DNA from: Vreelandella zhaodongensis
GTDB taxonomy: Bacteria > Pseudomonadota > Gammaproteobacteria > Pseudomonadales > Halomonadaceae
Direction of reading: 5' to 3'
NCBI RefSeq assembly: GCF_013415115.1
Contig: NZ_JACCDD010000003.1
Coordinates: forward strand, 124,001 to 188,000
Length of the DNA stretch: 64,000 nucleotides
Part shown: positions 18,659 to 27,545 of the stretch, piece after piece
How positions within the stretch are numbered: position 1 is the stretch's first letter
How the letters are laid out: every line of letters begins with the position of its first letter
Translations under genes and position numbers: made by a program
The notes under the pieces: generated by a model
What the model saw: only the letters and a program-made list of their open reading frames with translations
What the model was told of the DNA's origin: nothing
Databases searched by the model: none

Positions 18659-20140
18659 TTATAGCTGCTCTTTATAAATTCGCCCACCTTTCATAATCAT
18701 TCGCAAGTTGCTCTCAGGATCGTTCAGAAACTCAAGGTCACGACTTGGGTCACCATCAACGACTAATAGGTCAGCCAGTGCTCCAGGCTCGATACGGCCA
18801 ATGACACCTGGATACGGGTTGCGTGGCCCCGATAGCGACAATAAATCACCGTTGTGGCTAGTCGCCATTGCCAATACGGTTAGCGGATCATAAAAGCGCG
18901 TTAGCTTAGCTAGCTGACGCAGCTGATTCGGCGTATTTTGAGGGCTAAAAAGAATGTCGGTTCCCCAGGCGGTTTTTACATCAAAGCGCTGTGCCATTTC
19001 ATAAGCGCGAACGGTGCCTTCAGCCACTTGGCGCTGAGACTCTCGGCGTGCCGCATCAGGATAAACGTTGGCATCTTCATCTTGTAAGAAAGGCTGGAGG
19101 CTCCACCACGCGCCCTCTCCTGCCATCATTCTCACCGACTCTTCATCAGCTAGCTGGCCATGTTCAATAGACTTAACGCCCGCGCGCAGAGAGCGTTGAA
19201 TGCCTCGGGGCGTATAAACATGCACCATTACGTAGGTACCCCAGTCGTCGGCTGCTTCAACCGCAGACCTCAGCTCTCGCTCAGTAAACTGGGTACTGTC
19301 TAACGGGTCGTAAAGCGATGCGACGCCGCCGCCAGCCATCAACTTAATCTGAGAGGCCCCAAGCATCAGCTGTTCACGCGTACGTCGCAGAACCTCTGCT
19401 TCACCGTCCGCAATGACTGAAACACCTTGCCGCTCCGCCTCGCTCAGTGGTGTAGTACTGCCGCGGGGAACATCATGGCGCATTCTAAAATCACCGTGCC
19501 CCGATGTTTGAGAAATCATCGCCCCTGCTGGAAATATCCTAGGGCCATTAACAATGCCTTCATCAATAGCGCGCTTAAGCGCAAACGATGGCCCACCTAC
19601 ATCCCTAACCGAAGTGACCCCGCGCATAAGCGTCCTTTCTGCTTCTCTCGCTGCGACCAAATGCACATAGCCGATATCAGCTGTCATAGCCTCCATCTGA
19701 GAGATCGCCGCTAAGGTGGTATGCCAATGCGCATCTATTAACCCTGGCATTAAGACACGACCACCACAATCAATGACATCGACACCTTCCATCTCGCCGC
19801 TGCCATCGAGAATAGCGTCGATACGACCATTCTCTACCCGTACGGACACGCCGTCACGTAGCGGCCCACCATGACCATCAAACAGCTTTAAGTTAGTTAA
19901 TAACACGGGGCCATCATGAGCTTTTGGCTGCTGTCCGACAGCAAAAGGTACGTGAAGCCCTGCAAACAGCGCCATCACTGCCGCCGTTCCGCCAAGCATT
20001 TGACGCCGAGTAATATCCGCCATCACACGCTCATGGAAACGCTGCAGCACCGGTGAACCACAACTGCACGCGCCATGGCGGTGGTGAACGTCAGTATCAG
20101 TAAGAGCTGGCGACAATGAAAAACGTGCGGTTGGCTGCAT
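18659..20140 (-). CDS. exported metal-dependent amidohydrolase
   Basis: This amidohydrolase-superfamily enzyme (imidazolonepropionase/prolidase-like branch) has 493 residues from the ATG at 20140, which has GAGG upstream; a longer TTG start is less likely. A twin-arginine motif TRRQMLGG near residue 45 and a hydrophobic stretch predict Tat export. Before it lies an unusual leader with HRHGACSCG. The catalytic domain has the HxH metal site LIDAHWHTT, a likely carboxylated Lys in QIKLMAGGG, His in MVHVYTP and SIEHG, and the Asp in TAWGTDILF. The substrate is unknown. Alternative reading: translation starts at the ATG just before ADITRRQ, giving an ordinary Tat signal. Confidence 0.85.
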   Translation of the reverse strand: MQPTARFSLSPALTDTDVHHRHGACSCGSPVLQRFHERVMADITRRQMLGGTAAVMALFAGLHVPFAVGQQPKAHDGPVLLTNLKLFDGHGGPLRDGVSVRVENGRIDAILDGSGEMEGVDVIDCGGRVLMPGLIDAHWHTTLAAISQMEAMTADIGYVHLVAAREAERTLMRGVTSVRDVGGPSFALKRAIDEGIVNGPRIFPAGAMISQTSGHGDFRMRHDVPRGSTTPLSEAERQGVSVIADGEAEVLRRTREQLMLGASQIKLMAGGGVASLYDPLDSTQFTERELRSAVEAADDWGTYVMVHVYTPRGIQRSLRAGVKSIEHGQLADEESVRMMAGEGAWWSLQPFLQDEDANVYPDAARRESQRQVAEGTVRAYEMAQRFDVKTAWGTDILFSPQNTPNQLRQLAKLTRFYDPLTVLAMATSHNGDLLSLSGPRNPYPGVIGRIEPGALADLLVVDGDPSRDLEFLNDPESNLRMIMKGGRIYKEQL

Positions 20141-20669
20141 GAGTAGCGCCTCGGTTAGTAGTTTAAGCGTCAAACTGCGCGACTTCGTCCAAGTTAAACC
20201 TAATGTACACTACTGGCGATTAAGATAGTAAAAAACGCATTACAAGTAATAATATATCTGTCTTTTTATTGCAAATTAGCAACAAAACTTAGCCTGCCAG
20301 CATCAACTTTCACCAAACCAAAAGGATCAACGAACTACCAACAAACATATAATACCAAGAGACAATAATAGGAAGTGAGGCGCGGCTAGTAGCTCAGGCA
20401 TCGCTATGTAGGCATCATGTCGGTTGATGTCCATAACATCTTGAAGCAACAGCATCACTGGTCAATACCGAACAGTTTAATCGCGACACTCTTGGGGAAA
20501 ATAGACCAACTAACAGTCCATAGTGCGGGAGATTTAGCGTGGAACGTTTAGTGCAAAATATGGTTCAAGTCACAATCTGTAGTGGATGGCCGAGTTAGGA
20601 ACCCCTTCTAACACTAACCATCCTCTACAGTGTTTCACCCAACGTGACTAACAGCTGATCGTCAGGCAG
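20141..20669. other. intergenic region between the amidohydrolase gene and phaC
   Basis: About 530 bases without a credible gene on either strand. The part next to the amidohydrolase start (20200-20300) is AT-rich and should hold its minus-strand promoter. The far end holds a long hairpin at 20577-20630, some 40 bases after the phaC stop, listed separately. The middle shows nothing I recognise. Confidence 0.55.
20577..20630 (-). repeat. long two-level hairpin downstream of phaC
   Basis: Outer arms CTGTAG-T-GGATGG (20577-20589) and CCATCC-T-CTACAG (20618-20630) pair at 12 of 13 positions. An inner GTTAG/CTAAC stem (20594-20598, 20608-20612) closes a nine-base loop. No U-tract follows on the minus strand. 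It could be a 3'-end stabiliser for phaC mRNA or a degenerate miniature element. Confidence 0.6.
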
Positions 20670-22523
20670 TTATTGCGATGCCGGAATCTCACCTAACACT
20701 TCCGGAATGGTCATCTTCACGTAGCGTCCAGGTGCGCTTTCAATCACACTTAGCTCACCGTCTCCAGGCTGACGCGCAGGTACCATCTTCTCAGGGGTAG
20801 GATCCGCATAGCCATTCTCAGTTACCCAAGCCTGCCAGTGTGGCCACCAGGAACCTTCATTAAAGGTCGCCCCTTCCTGCCATGCTTCATGTGTTTCAGG
20901 CAGCGCGTCGTTCGTCCAGTAGCCGTACTTATTTTTATGCGGAGGGTTCACGATACCCGCAATATGACCAGAACCGCCCAGCACAAAGGTTACCGGTCCC
21001 TTGGGCAACAGCGCGCCATAATACGTGCTGTTCCATTTAGCGATGTGATCTTCTTTTGTGGAGATGAAGTAGCTCGGAGCGGATACTTTGCGCAGGTCGA
21101 TCTTTACCTCATCCAGTTCGATACCGCCTGGCTCAACTAAACGATTTTCCAGGTACATATGGCGCAAGTACCAAGCATGGGTACCTGCGGGCAAGTTAGT
21201 GCCATCGGTATTCCAATACAGCAGGTCAAACGCGGCAGGTGCCTCACCTTTGAGATAATTATTGATGTAGAACGACCAGAAAAGATCGTTTTCGCGCAAT
21301 AAGTTAAAGGTATAAGCCATTGAGCGACCATCTAAATAGCCTTTCGCCTGCAGCGTTTGTTCAATCCCATTCACCACGCGCTCATTAAGAAATACACTGA
21401 TGTCGCCTGGATCTCGGAAATCTTGTAGCGTCGTCATGTAGGTCACTGACTTCACTTTACGACCACGCCGCGTACTGGTGAGGTAGGCCACCGTTGACGC
21501 GGTTAGCGTACCGCCGACGCAGTAACTCAGCAGATTGACCGACTTCTCACCACAGGCTTTTTCGATCGCTTCCATCGCGCTGATCGGGCCCATCTGCATG
21601 TAATCTGCCCAAGTGATATCCCGCTGCTCTGGGCCGGGGTTACGCCAGGAAATCAAAAATACCGTATGCCCTTGGTCCACCATCCATTTAACCAACGAAT
21701 TATCTTCACGCAAATCAAGGATATAGTACTTATTGATCCACGGTGGAACGATCAACAGCGGTGTTTTGAAGGTTTTTTCCGTGGTTGGCGTATACTGAAT
21801 CAGCTGAATTAGCTCATTTTCGTAGACCACTGCACCTGGGGTGACGGCAATGTTATCGCCTACCCCGAAAGCAGTACGATCGGTCATCCGCACGTTAATG
21901 CCTTCGGCGGAATTAGATAGGTCTTCTCGTAGGCGCGCCAGACCATCGATTAAGTTTTGGCCGCGAGTTTCCGCTGTGCGGCGCATCACTTCTGGGTTGG
22001 TAGAAGCGAAATTAGTCGGCGACATAGCGTTCACTAACTGACGGGCATAGAACGCCAAGTTGCGCTTTTGAACAGGGTCTAACCCATCAAGGTCGCCAAT
22101 GAGCTCTTCTACCATCTGCGAAAACAGCAAATACTGCTGCATGATCGCCATGTAGTAAGGCTCTTGTGTCCAGGCGTCGTCTTTAAAGCGGCGATCACCT
22201 TTCGCAGGCGTTACCAATGGCGTTACCTGTTCGCCAGACATAGCACGCAGACCTTGCTGCCATAGTAGCCACTGGTCTTGCAGCAGACGCGACTGAGTTT
22301 GCCACAGCAGGTTGGGGTTACTCATCAGCGACTGCGCGGCCGCTTCAAAACTTTCGCGCATATCACTTTGAACGGAGTCAGCAGCTTCACTAGGAACCAT
22401 CCGGGACAGCAAGTCTTCAAGCAGACCTTTGTACTGTTCACCGATATCATCAAGCTGCGTCTTCCATACTTCCAGCTCTTCTAGAGAAACGCCTTGAGAC
22501 GGCATTTTCCACCCTGACTGCAT
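20670..22523 (-). CDS. phaC: class I poly(3-hydroxyalkanoate) synthase
   Basis: PhaC polymerises (R)-3-hydroxyacyl-CoA into storage polyester at the granule surface. The 617-residue protein matches class I length. The lipase-box-like SYCVGGT holds the catalytic Cys near residue 335. The general-base Asp sits in FISTKEDHIAKW and the His in GGSGHIAGIVNPP. The conserved PPWINKYYILDL and NPGPEQ blocks are present. The ATG has GGGGAGAG six bases upstream. phaP lies upstream on the same strand, separated by a GC-rich hairpin. No phaA or phaB gene is here, so precursor supply is encoded elsewhere. Confidence 0.96.
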   Translation of the reverse strand: MQSGWKMPSQGVSLEELEVWKTQLDDIGEQYKGLLEDLLSRMVPSEAADSVQSDMRESFEAAAQSLMSNPNLLWQTQSRLLQDQWLLWQQGLRAMSGEQVTPLVTPAKGDRRFKDDAWTQEPYYMAIMQQYLLFSQMVEELIGDLDGLDPVQKRNLAFYARQLVNAMSPTNFASTNPEVMRRTAETRGQNLIDGLARLREDLSNSAEGINVRMTDRTAFGVGDNIAVTPGAVVYENELIQLIQYTPTTEKTFKTPLLIVPPWINKYYILDLREDNSLVKWMVDQGHTVFLISWRNPGPEQRDITWADYMQMGPISAMEAIEKACGEKSVNLLSYCVGGTLTASTVAYLTSTRRGRKVKSVTYMTTLQDFRDPGDISVFLNERVVNGIEQTLQAKGYLDGRSMAYTFNLLRENDLFWSFYINNYLKGEAPAAFDLLYWNTDGTNLPAGTHAWYLRHMYLENRLVEPGGIELDEVKIDLRKVSAPSYFISTKEDHIAKWNSTYYGALLPKGPVTFVLGGSGHIAGIVNPPHKNKYGYWTNDALPETHEAWQEGATFNEGSWWPHWQAWVTENGYADPTPEKMVPARQPGDGELSVIESAPGRYVKMTIPEVLGEIPASQ

Positions 22524-22582
22524 ACTTACTCTCCCCTCACCTGCTTGGCGTTATAGACACCCAGGCGCATCATCCAAAAGAA

Positions 22583-22605
22583 CGCGGCGCCTTTAGGGCG
22601 CCGCG
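22583..22605 (-). terminator. GC-rich hairpin between phaP and phaC
   Basis: CGCGGCGCC and GGCGCCGCG form a perfect nine-pair stem around a five-base loop. On the minus strand it is followed only by TTCTTTT. It probably acts as a partial terminator or 3' stabiliser that lets phasin mRNA exceed phaC mRNA. This role is inference. Confidence 0.6.
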
Positions 22606-22618
22606 AACACTCGTGCGT

Positions 22619-23029
22619 TTAGCTTTTACGTGAAGATTGACTGGAGGCTTTCGCAGGCTGTTCGCCTTTCGCGGCAGCCGTCGCTTGCTCGTTCATTTTC
22701 TGACCGGCTTCGCTGAACAGTTTTTCCATTTCGGATTTAAACTGCATGCTCATTTCGCCCATCACCCGAGCATCTTCCTGCATTTGCTGAGAAAGCTCGT
22801 TCATCACTTCGGCTTGTTTGGTGCCGAAATCACGCAGGCCTTCTGCATCGTTAATTTCAGTCGCGCTACGAATCCGCTCGGTCCCCATTTGGCTGTAGCG
22901 TTTCATCGCTTCCAGCTGGTATTGGGTCATCTTTTCCATGTTGTTAAGCATCAACGAATTCATCTTACGCATTGGCTCGAACATTTTACGAGTTTGCTCG
23001 CTGAAGGCATCCATCATTTTATCTTGCAT
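22619..23029 (-). CDS. phaP: phasin family PHA granule protein
   Basis: Phasins coat PHA granules and control their size and number. The 136-residue protein is almost wholly helical and amphipathic: FEPMRKMNSLMLNNMEKMTQYQLEAMKRYSQMG, then a heptad-rich stretch to residue 110. The tail AAAKGEQPAKASSQSSRKS is Lys/Ser-rich. AGGAG precedes the ATG. Its place directly upstream of phaC supports the call. The upstream region holds two TTGC-N6-GCAA sites. Confidence 0.92.
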   Translation of the reverse strand: MQDKMMDAFSEQTRKMFEPMRKMNSLMLNNMEKMTQYQLEAMKRYSQMGTERIRSATEINDAEGLRDFGTKQAEVMNELSQQMQEDARVMGEMSMQFKSEMEKLFSEAGQKMNEQATAAAKGEQPAKASSQSSRKS

Positions 23030-23091
23030 AGTAATTGCTCCTGTCTCTCATTCCTTGGCATGAGCCTGGAGTGGCTCATCACATGGCAAAA

Positions 23092-23137
23092 TTGCTGCAC
23101 TGCAAAAAAGAGTAATCGCTGCATTGCTGCTTTGCAA
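23092..23137. promoter_or_regulatory. paired TTGC-N6-GCAA operators upstream of phaP
   Basis: TTGCTGCACTGCAA at 23092-23105 and TTGCTGCTTTGCAA at 23124-23137 share the pattern TTGCTGC-N2-TGCAA. They are 32 bases apart, about three helical turns, and 63-108 bases upstream of the phaP ATG. Autoregulators of the PhaR type bind TGC/GCA-rich sites at phasin promoters in other bacteria, so this is a likely PhaR-type operator pair. No phaR gene is visible in the window. Confidence 0.62.
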
Positions 23138-23184
23138 CATTCTTAGCAACACGTCAACAACGCTACACATTTCACATTACATTT

Positions 23185-23595
23185 CTACCCTTTAGCGCGA
23201 GAGCGCGAAGAGGCGGTTGCTTTCGCTTTGGAGCTTCTCGCACTTGATGCGCTTTTTCCTGACGCCGCTGGCTTAGCTGCCTCTTGGGACTCGCCTTGAT
23301 TTGTGTCGCCATCCTGTTCGGCACTGCTGCCTGAGGTTCCCGCTTTGCGCAACATATCCAACATCATCTGTTGATACGTGCCGAAATTAGCCAGCCCCTG
23401 GGAAACCCCCTGCTGCATCATTGGCTGTTGCAGAAAAGGTCTCATTAGATTCATGGGATCATAGCCATCTACCCCAGATTCCATTTGCCGCTGAATGTTT
23501 TCCAGCAGGTTTTGCTGAAACGCCTCAACATCCGGCAACCCTAGCGATTGGCGAAACTCATCCGGTGTCAGGTCAAATTCAACGTTAATTTTCAT
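23185..23595 (-). CDS. small PHA-locus protein, DUF6489-like, with basic tail
   Basis: The protein has 136 residues from the ATG at 23595, which has AAGGAG six bases upstream. The N-terminal half, MKINVEFDLTPDEFRQSLGLPDVE, resembles the uncharacterised DUF6489 family by memory. A Met/Gln-rich helical part follows (MRPFLQQPMMQQGVSQGLANFGTYQQMMLDMLRK). The tail from about residue 90 is low-complexity Ser/Ala/Lys/Arg (AKPAASGKSASSARSS and similar), like the nucleoid-binding tails of PhaF/PhaM granule proteins. Position next to phaP-phaC suggests a granule-associated role. That function is inference. Confidence 0.72.
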   Translation of the reverse strand: MKINVEFDLTPDEFRQSLGLPDVEAFQQNLLENIQRQMESGVDGYDPMNLMRPFLQQPMMQQGVSQGLANFGTYQQMMLDMLRKAGTSGSSAEQDGDTNQGESQEAAKPAASGKSASSARSSKAKATASSRSRAKG

Positions 23596-23655
23596 AGGCG
23601 GCTCCTTAACCATCTTCCTAGAGTGTAGCAGCGTTACGCCAAGCGCACCGTGCTG

Positions 23656-24747
23656 TTATTGTTGTTCTAAACGCGGCGTATCAACGCTAACATCGCCATT
23701 CTGTCCGCGGTGCCGCAGCCAGTGGTCTAGCAGCGTTATTGCCATCATCGCCTCGGCGATAGGCGTCGCGCGAATACCGACACAGGGGTCGTGGCGGCCT
23801 TTCGTTATTACCTCAACTGGCTGGCCATGTACATCAATTGAGCGCCCGGGGGTGGTAATACTTGATGTTGGTTTCAACGCTAAACGGGCAACGATAGGCT
23901 GGCCACTGGAAATCCCCCCCAGTACGCCACCTGCGTGATTAGACAGAAACCCTTCGGGTGTCATCTCATCACGGTGTTCGCTGCCACGCTGAGCAATACA
24001 GCCAAATCCAGCACCTATCTCTATTCCTTTTACCGCATTGATGCTCATTAAGCCATGCGCCAGATCAGCATCTAAGCGGTCAAATACTGGTTCGCCCAAG
24101 CCAACCGGCACACCGTCGGCAATCACAGTGATTTCCGCACCCACGGAGTCTTGGTCTCGACGCAGCTGATCCATGTAGGCTTCAAGCTCAGCCACTTTGT
24201 CCGGGTCGGGGCAGAAAAAGGCGTTTTCACCCACTGCATCCCAGGTTTTGAATTCGATGTTGATGGGCCCCAACTGGCTCATATAACCGCGAATTTGTAT
24301 CCCTTGTGCTGCCAGCACTTTTTTGGCAATGGCGCCAGCGGCAACACGCATTGCGGTTTCCCGCGCACTAGAACGACCACCGCCCCGATAATCGCGATGA
24401 CCATACTTATGGTGGTAAGTATAGTCAGCGTGGGCGGGACGGAATTGATCTTTAATTTTAGAGTAGTCTTTGGAGCGCTGGTCGGTGTTCTCAATCAGCA
24501 GACCAATCGACGTACCCGTAGTTTTGCCCTCAAACACGCCGGAAAGAATTCGCACCTGGTCTGGTTCTTTGCGCTGTGTGGTATGCCGAGAACTGCCAGG
24601 GCGGCGACGATCTAAATCGTGCTGCAGGTCTTCTTCACTGATCGGTATGCCAGGCGGGCAGCCATCAACAATCGCGCCTAAAGCAGGGCCGTGGCTCTCA
24701 CCAAACGTGGTAACGGTAAATAGCTTGCCAAAGGTATTGCCAGACAT
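23656..24747 (-). CDS. aroC: chorismate synthase
   Basis: AroC converts EPSP to chorismate, the last common step of aromatic synthesis, using reduced FMN. The protein has 363 residues from the ATG at 24747, the family start [20 protein letters not shown]; a longer start is unsupported. Signatures are [22 protein letters not shown] and the FMN-site block [24 protein letters not shown] near residue 124. The C-terminal [17 protein letters not shown] is also present. It follows prmB by 13 bases and is probably co-transcribed with it. Confidence 0.98.
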   Translation of the reverse strand: MSGNTFGKLFTVTTFGESHGPALGAIVDGCPPGIPISEEDLQHDLDRRRPGSSRHTTQRKEPDQVRILSGVFEGKTTGTSIGLLIENTDQRSKDYSKIKDQFRPAHADYTYHHKYGHRDYRGGGRSSARETAMRVAAGAIAKKVLAAQGIQIRGYMSQLGPINIEFKTWDAVGENAFFCPDPDKVAELEAYMDQLRRDQDSVGAEITVIADGVPVGLGEPVFDRLDADLAHGLMSINAVKGIEIGAGFGCIAQRGSEHRDEMTPEGFLSNHAGGVLGGISSGQPIVARLALKPTSSITTPGRSIDVHGQPVEVITKGRHDPCVGIRATPIAEAMMAITLLDHWLRHRGQNGDVSVDTPRLEQQ

Positions 24748-24760
24748 GGGCGTTAGTTCC

Positions 24761-25720
24761 TCACGCAAAAGACGCCGCATGGGCGTCGAGTTCAGCGGCG
24801 CTCAAGGCAAAAACGCCCTGGCCGCCACGCTCGAATTCAAGCCACATAAAGGACACTTCGGGGAAAGCAGCCTCTACATGGCGATCAGAATTACCAACTT
24901 CAACAATCAGCCAGCCTTCATCAGTTAAGTGCTGCCGTGCTTCACGCAAAATACGCCGCACAATGTCCAGACCGTCTCTGCCAGACCCCAAGGCCAGCGC
25001 AGGCTCGTGGCGGAACTCGGCAGGCATGGTGGCTAAATCACGCTCATCGACATAGGGCGGATTAGAAACAATCAAATCAAAGCGCTGACCTTCCAGGCCG
25101 TTGAACACATCGGATTCAACGGCGCGGACGCGATCACCAACGTCGTGGCGGGTAATGTTCTCACGGGCAACGGCCAACGCATCTTGGCTAATATCCGCCA
25201 ACGCAACGTCGCAGGTAGGCAGTACCAACGCTGTGGCAATGCCAATACAGCCAGAGCCCGTGCATAAATCCAGCACACGGGCTGGCGGCTCTTCGGGGAA
25301 CCATGCAGCAAAGCCATCTTCGATCAGCTCAGCAATTGGCGAGCGCGGAATTAATACGCGCTCGTCAACGCTGAACGGGAAACCGGCAAAAAAAGCTTCG
25401 CCCAGCAGATAAGGCAGCGGGCGGCGGGTGGTCACGCGCTCTCGCGCCAAGCGAATGATGCGCTCGCGCTCTACCGGCAATAGCCGTGCGTCCAGTACCG
25501 CAGGGTCAACGTTCCACGGCAAGTGAAGAGCGCCTAAACAGAGTGCAACCGCTTCATCCCAGGGCGATTCGGTGCCATGCCCATAGTGCAACCCTGCCAG
25601 GTAGAACTCGCTGGACACCCAGCGCAAATAGTCGCGCAGTGTAAAAAGCTCACTTACCAGTGCCGGCTCTGGCAGCGAAAGCGTTGAGTGGGAGGTCTCA
25701 TTATTGAGGTGCGTGGTCAC
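24761..25720 (-). CDS. prmB: ribosomal protein L3 glutamine methyltransferase
   Basis: PrmB methylates a glutamine of ribosomal protein L3 using SAM. The 319-residue protein has the SAM motif [17 protein letters not shown] near residue 142 and the class signature [11 protein letters not shown] near residue 212. The N-terminal helical domain includes [12 protein letters not shown], typical of PrmB rather than PrmC. The start is GTG with CAGGAG upstream. prmB-aroC adjacency is common in gammaproteobacteria. Confidence 0.94.
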   Translation of the reverse strand: MTTHLNNETSHSTLSLPEPALVSELFTLRDYLRWVSSEFYLAGLHYGHGTESPWDEAVALCLGALHLPWNVDPAVLDARLLPVERERIIRLARERVTTRRPLPYLLGEAFFAGFPFSVDERVLIPRSPIAELIEDGFAAWFPEEPPARVLDLCTGSGCIGIATALVLPTCDVALADISQDALAVARENITRHDVGDRVRAVESDVFNGLEGQRFDLIVSNPPYVDERDLATMPAEFRHEPALALGSGRDGLDIVRRILREARQHLTDEGWLIVEVGNSDRHVEAAFPEVSFMWLEFERGGQGVFALSAAELDAHAASFA

Positions 25721-25803
25721 AGCGGCTCCTGGCGTATAAAGGTTTATGAAAGGATTGTACCTTTGACGCTGCTTGGTTCACAGCGCATGGTCACTGAGCC
25801 TGG

Positions 25804-25831
25804 TTCACAAGCACGTCAGGCTCGCTATACT
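25804..25831 (+). promoter_or_regulatory. promoter of the Smr-domain gene
   Basis: TTCACA and TATACT are separated by 16 bases, ending about 57 bases before the start of the smrA-like gene. Confidence 0.6.
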
Positions 25832-25888
25832 GTGCGCTTCTCAATTATGCTTATTTGTTAACACTTCATTTCTCTATCTGAGCCGACC

Positions 25889-26452
25889 ATGACGCGACAC
25901 CTGCCCAATGACGACGACATCAGTGCCTTTCGCCAAGCGCTGCAGGCGGCAGGTGTGCGCCGCATTGCTAGCAACCAAGCCGACCCCGGCAAGCCTAAAC
26001 GCAACGACGATGCCCAGCAGGCACGTCGACGAGCTGCAGTAGAAAGCAACACGCTGCAAACCAGCGGACGCACGTCCGATGGTCGCGTCGAGGCGGTACG
26101 CCCTTCAGAATATTTAGAATTTAGCGTACCTGACCTCCCCTGGCGCACCTTTAGCCAGTTAAAGCGTGGCCAAACCGCTTGGCAGGCAGGGTTGGATTTA
26201 CACGGTTACACCTTGGAAGAAGCTCGGATTGAGCTTGAAAGTTTTCTACGCGACGCTGCCACACAAGGCATGCGCTGTGTATTGGTGGTACATGGCAAGG
26301 CCTGGGGCACCACATCAGATTTTCCGATACTTAAAAGCCATACCAACGCATGGTTAAGAGAGTGGCCCGGCGTCTTGGCGTTCTGCTCCGCCACCGATAT
26401 CGATGGCGGCACGGGGGCGGTATATATTCTGCTACGTAAACGCGGGCAGTAG
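25889..26452 (+). CDS. Smr/MutS2-domain protein
   Basis: The 187-residue protein has a C-terminal Smr domain (about residues 95-185) with LDLHGYTLEEARIELESFL and VLVVHGKAWGTTSDFPILKS. The N-terminal half is charged and probably disordered (residues 25-75). Smr domains are endonucleases or nucleic-acid binders. The E. coli homologues of this layout are SmrA and SmrB; SmrB cleaves mRNA at collided ribosomes. I cannot tell which of the two this is. Confidence 0.88.
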   Translation: MTRHLPNDDDISAFRQALQAAGVRRIASNQADPGKPKRNDDAQQARRRAAVESNTLQTSGRTSDGRVEAVRPSEYLEFSVPDLPWRTFSQLKRGQTAWQAGLDLHGYTLEEARIELESFLRDAATQGMRCVLVVHGKAWGTTSDFPILKSHTNAWLREWPGVLAFCSATDIDGGTGAVYILLRKRGQ

Positions 26453-26470
26453 GCTGCACTTTCGCCACGT

Positions 26471-27511
26471 TTACTCGGCTGCATCCGAGGCAATACCAGG
26501 CATCCTGCGCTTCAGTGCCTCATCGGCAAGATGGCGACCCAAGCGAATTAATTCGTTAGCACGATGAAATTCATAGGCACTGCAGACAGTTTTGGGAATT
26601 TCGATCAATACATCCGGCGGATAGCCCGCGATTTTATACTTCGCGAGCGCTGCCTGGGTGATATCAAACGACTCTAGAATCATATCGAGCTTTCCCCACT
26701 CGCGCTTACCGCGCAGGTCAACGGTTTCATCAACGTCGCCCTCTTCACCACTGCTGCCCCCCAGCCCATCCCACAGACGCCGCGTAGTGGCACGCACTTC
26801 ATCCATCCAGCCACCGATATTGGCATCACGATCACGCTCTGACTCGGTGCGGCTATCGTTACAGTCTTCGCCAGGCAATAGCTCTTCTAATGATACCGGC
26901 TGGGGGCTATGGGCGGTTACGTTAACCGCCACCACGAAATCTGCTTCGTGGGCGGCCAATATCGGCATCATCGGCAACGGGTTCAGCAAACCACCATCGA
27001 CGAGTACCTGATCACCGGCATGCACCGGCGTGATTACCCCTGGCACTGCGATAGAGGCGCGAATTGCCTGGAGCAACGGGCCATTTTGAAACCACACTTC
27101 ACGCTGGCGAACCAGATCTGTCGCAACGGTCGTCACGGGAATTGGTAGATCTTCGATCAGCGTATCGCCCACCAACTCCTCTAGCTTGCTCATGACTTTG
27201 CTCGCTCTCATCGCGCCCATCGGACTCCAGGTCACATCAACAAGCTTGAGCACATCCAGATAATCCAGATGACAGACCCACTCTCGGTACTCAGGCAGTT
27301 TACCAGCGGCATAGATACCAGCGACAAGCGCCCCCATGGAGCAACCAGCAATAGAGATAATCTCAAAGCCGCGTGCTTCCAATGCTTCAATAACACCGAT
27401 ATGGGCATAGCCCCTGGCACCACCGCTGCCCAACACCAGCGCAACCTTATTACCGTCCTTAAATCGGTGGCTTGCCACGGGGGCCGCCGTTATATGTGTT
27501 ACTTTCTTCAT
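26471..27511 (-). CDS. patatin-like phospholipase (RssA type)
   Basis: This patatin-domain serine hydrolase has 346 residues from the ATG at 27511, which has AGGAAG six bases upstream; an earlier TTG is less likely. Visible are the oxyanion hole GSGGARGYAHIGVI, the nucleophile elbow GCSMGALVAG (Ser near residue 63) and the partner Asp in VDGGLLNPLP. The acidic insert with DGLGGSSGEEGDVDETVD lies near residue 240. It faces the Smr gene convergently with an 18-base gap. The lipid substrate is unknown. Confidence 0.9.
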   Translation of the reverse strand: MKKVTHITAAPVASHRFKDGNKVALVLGSGGARGYAHIGVIEALEARGFEIISIAGCSMGALVAGIYAAGKLPEYREWVCHLDYLDVLKLVDVTWSPMGAMRASKVMSKLEELVGDTLIEDLPIPVTTVATDLVRQREVWFQNGPLLQAIRASIAVPGVITPVHAGDQVLVDGGLLNPLPMMPILAAHEADFVVAVNVTAHSPQPVSLEELLPGEDCNDSRTESERDRDANIGGWMDEVRATTRRLWDGLGGSSGEEGDVDETVDLRGKREWGKLDMILESFDITQAALAKYKIAGYPPDVLIEIPKTVCSAYEFHRANELIRLGRHLADEALKRRMPGIASDAAE

Positions 27512-27545
27512 CGTCGTCTTCCTAGCGCTGGCCAATAGGTACCCG

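Noticed and set aside
24151-24615. 154-codon plus-strand ORF opposite aroC
   Set aside because: Falls wholly within the conserved chorismate synthase frame.
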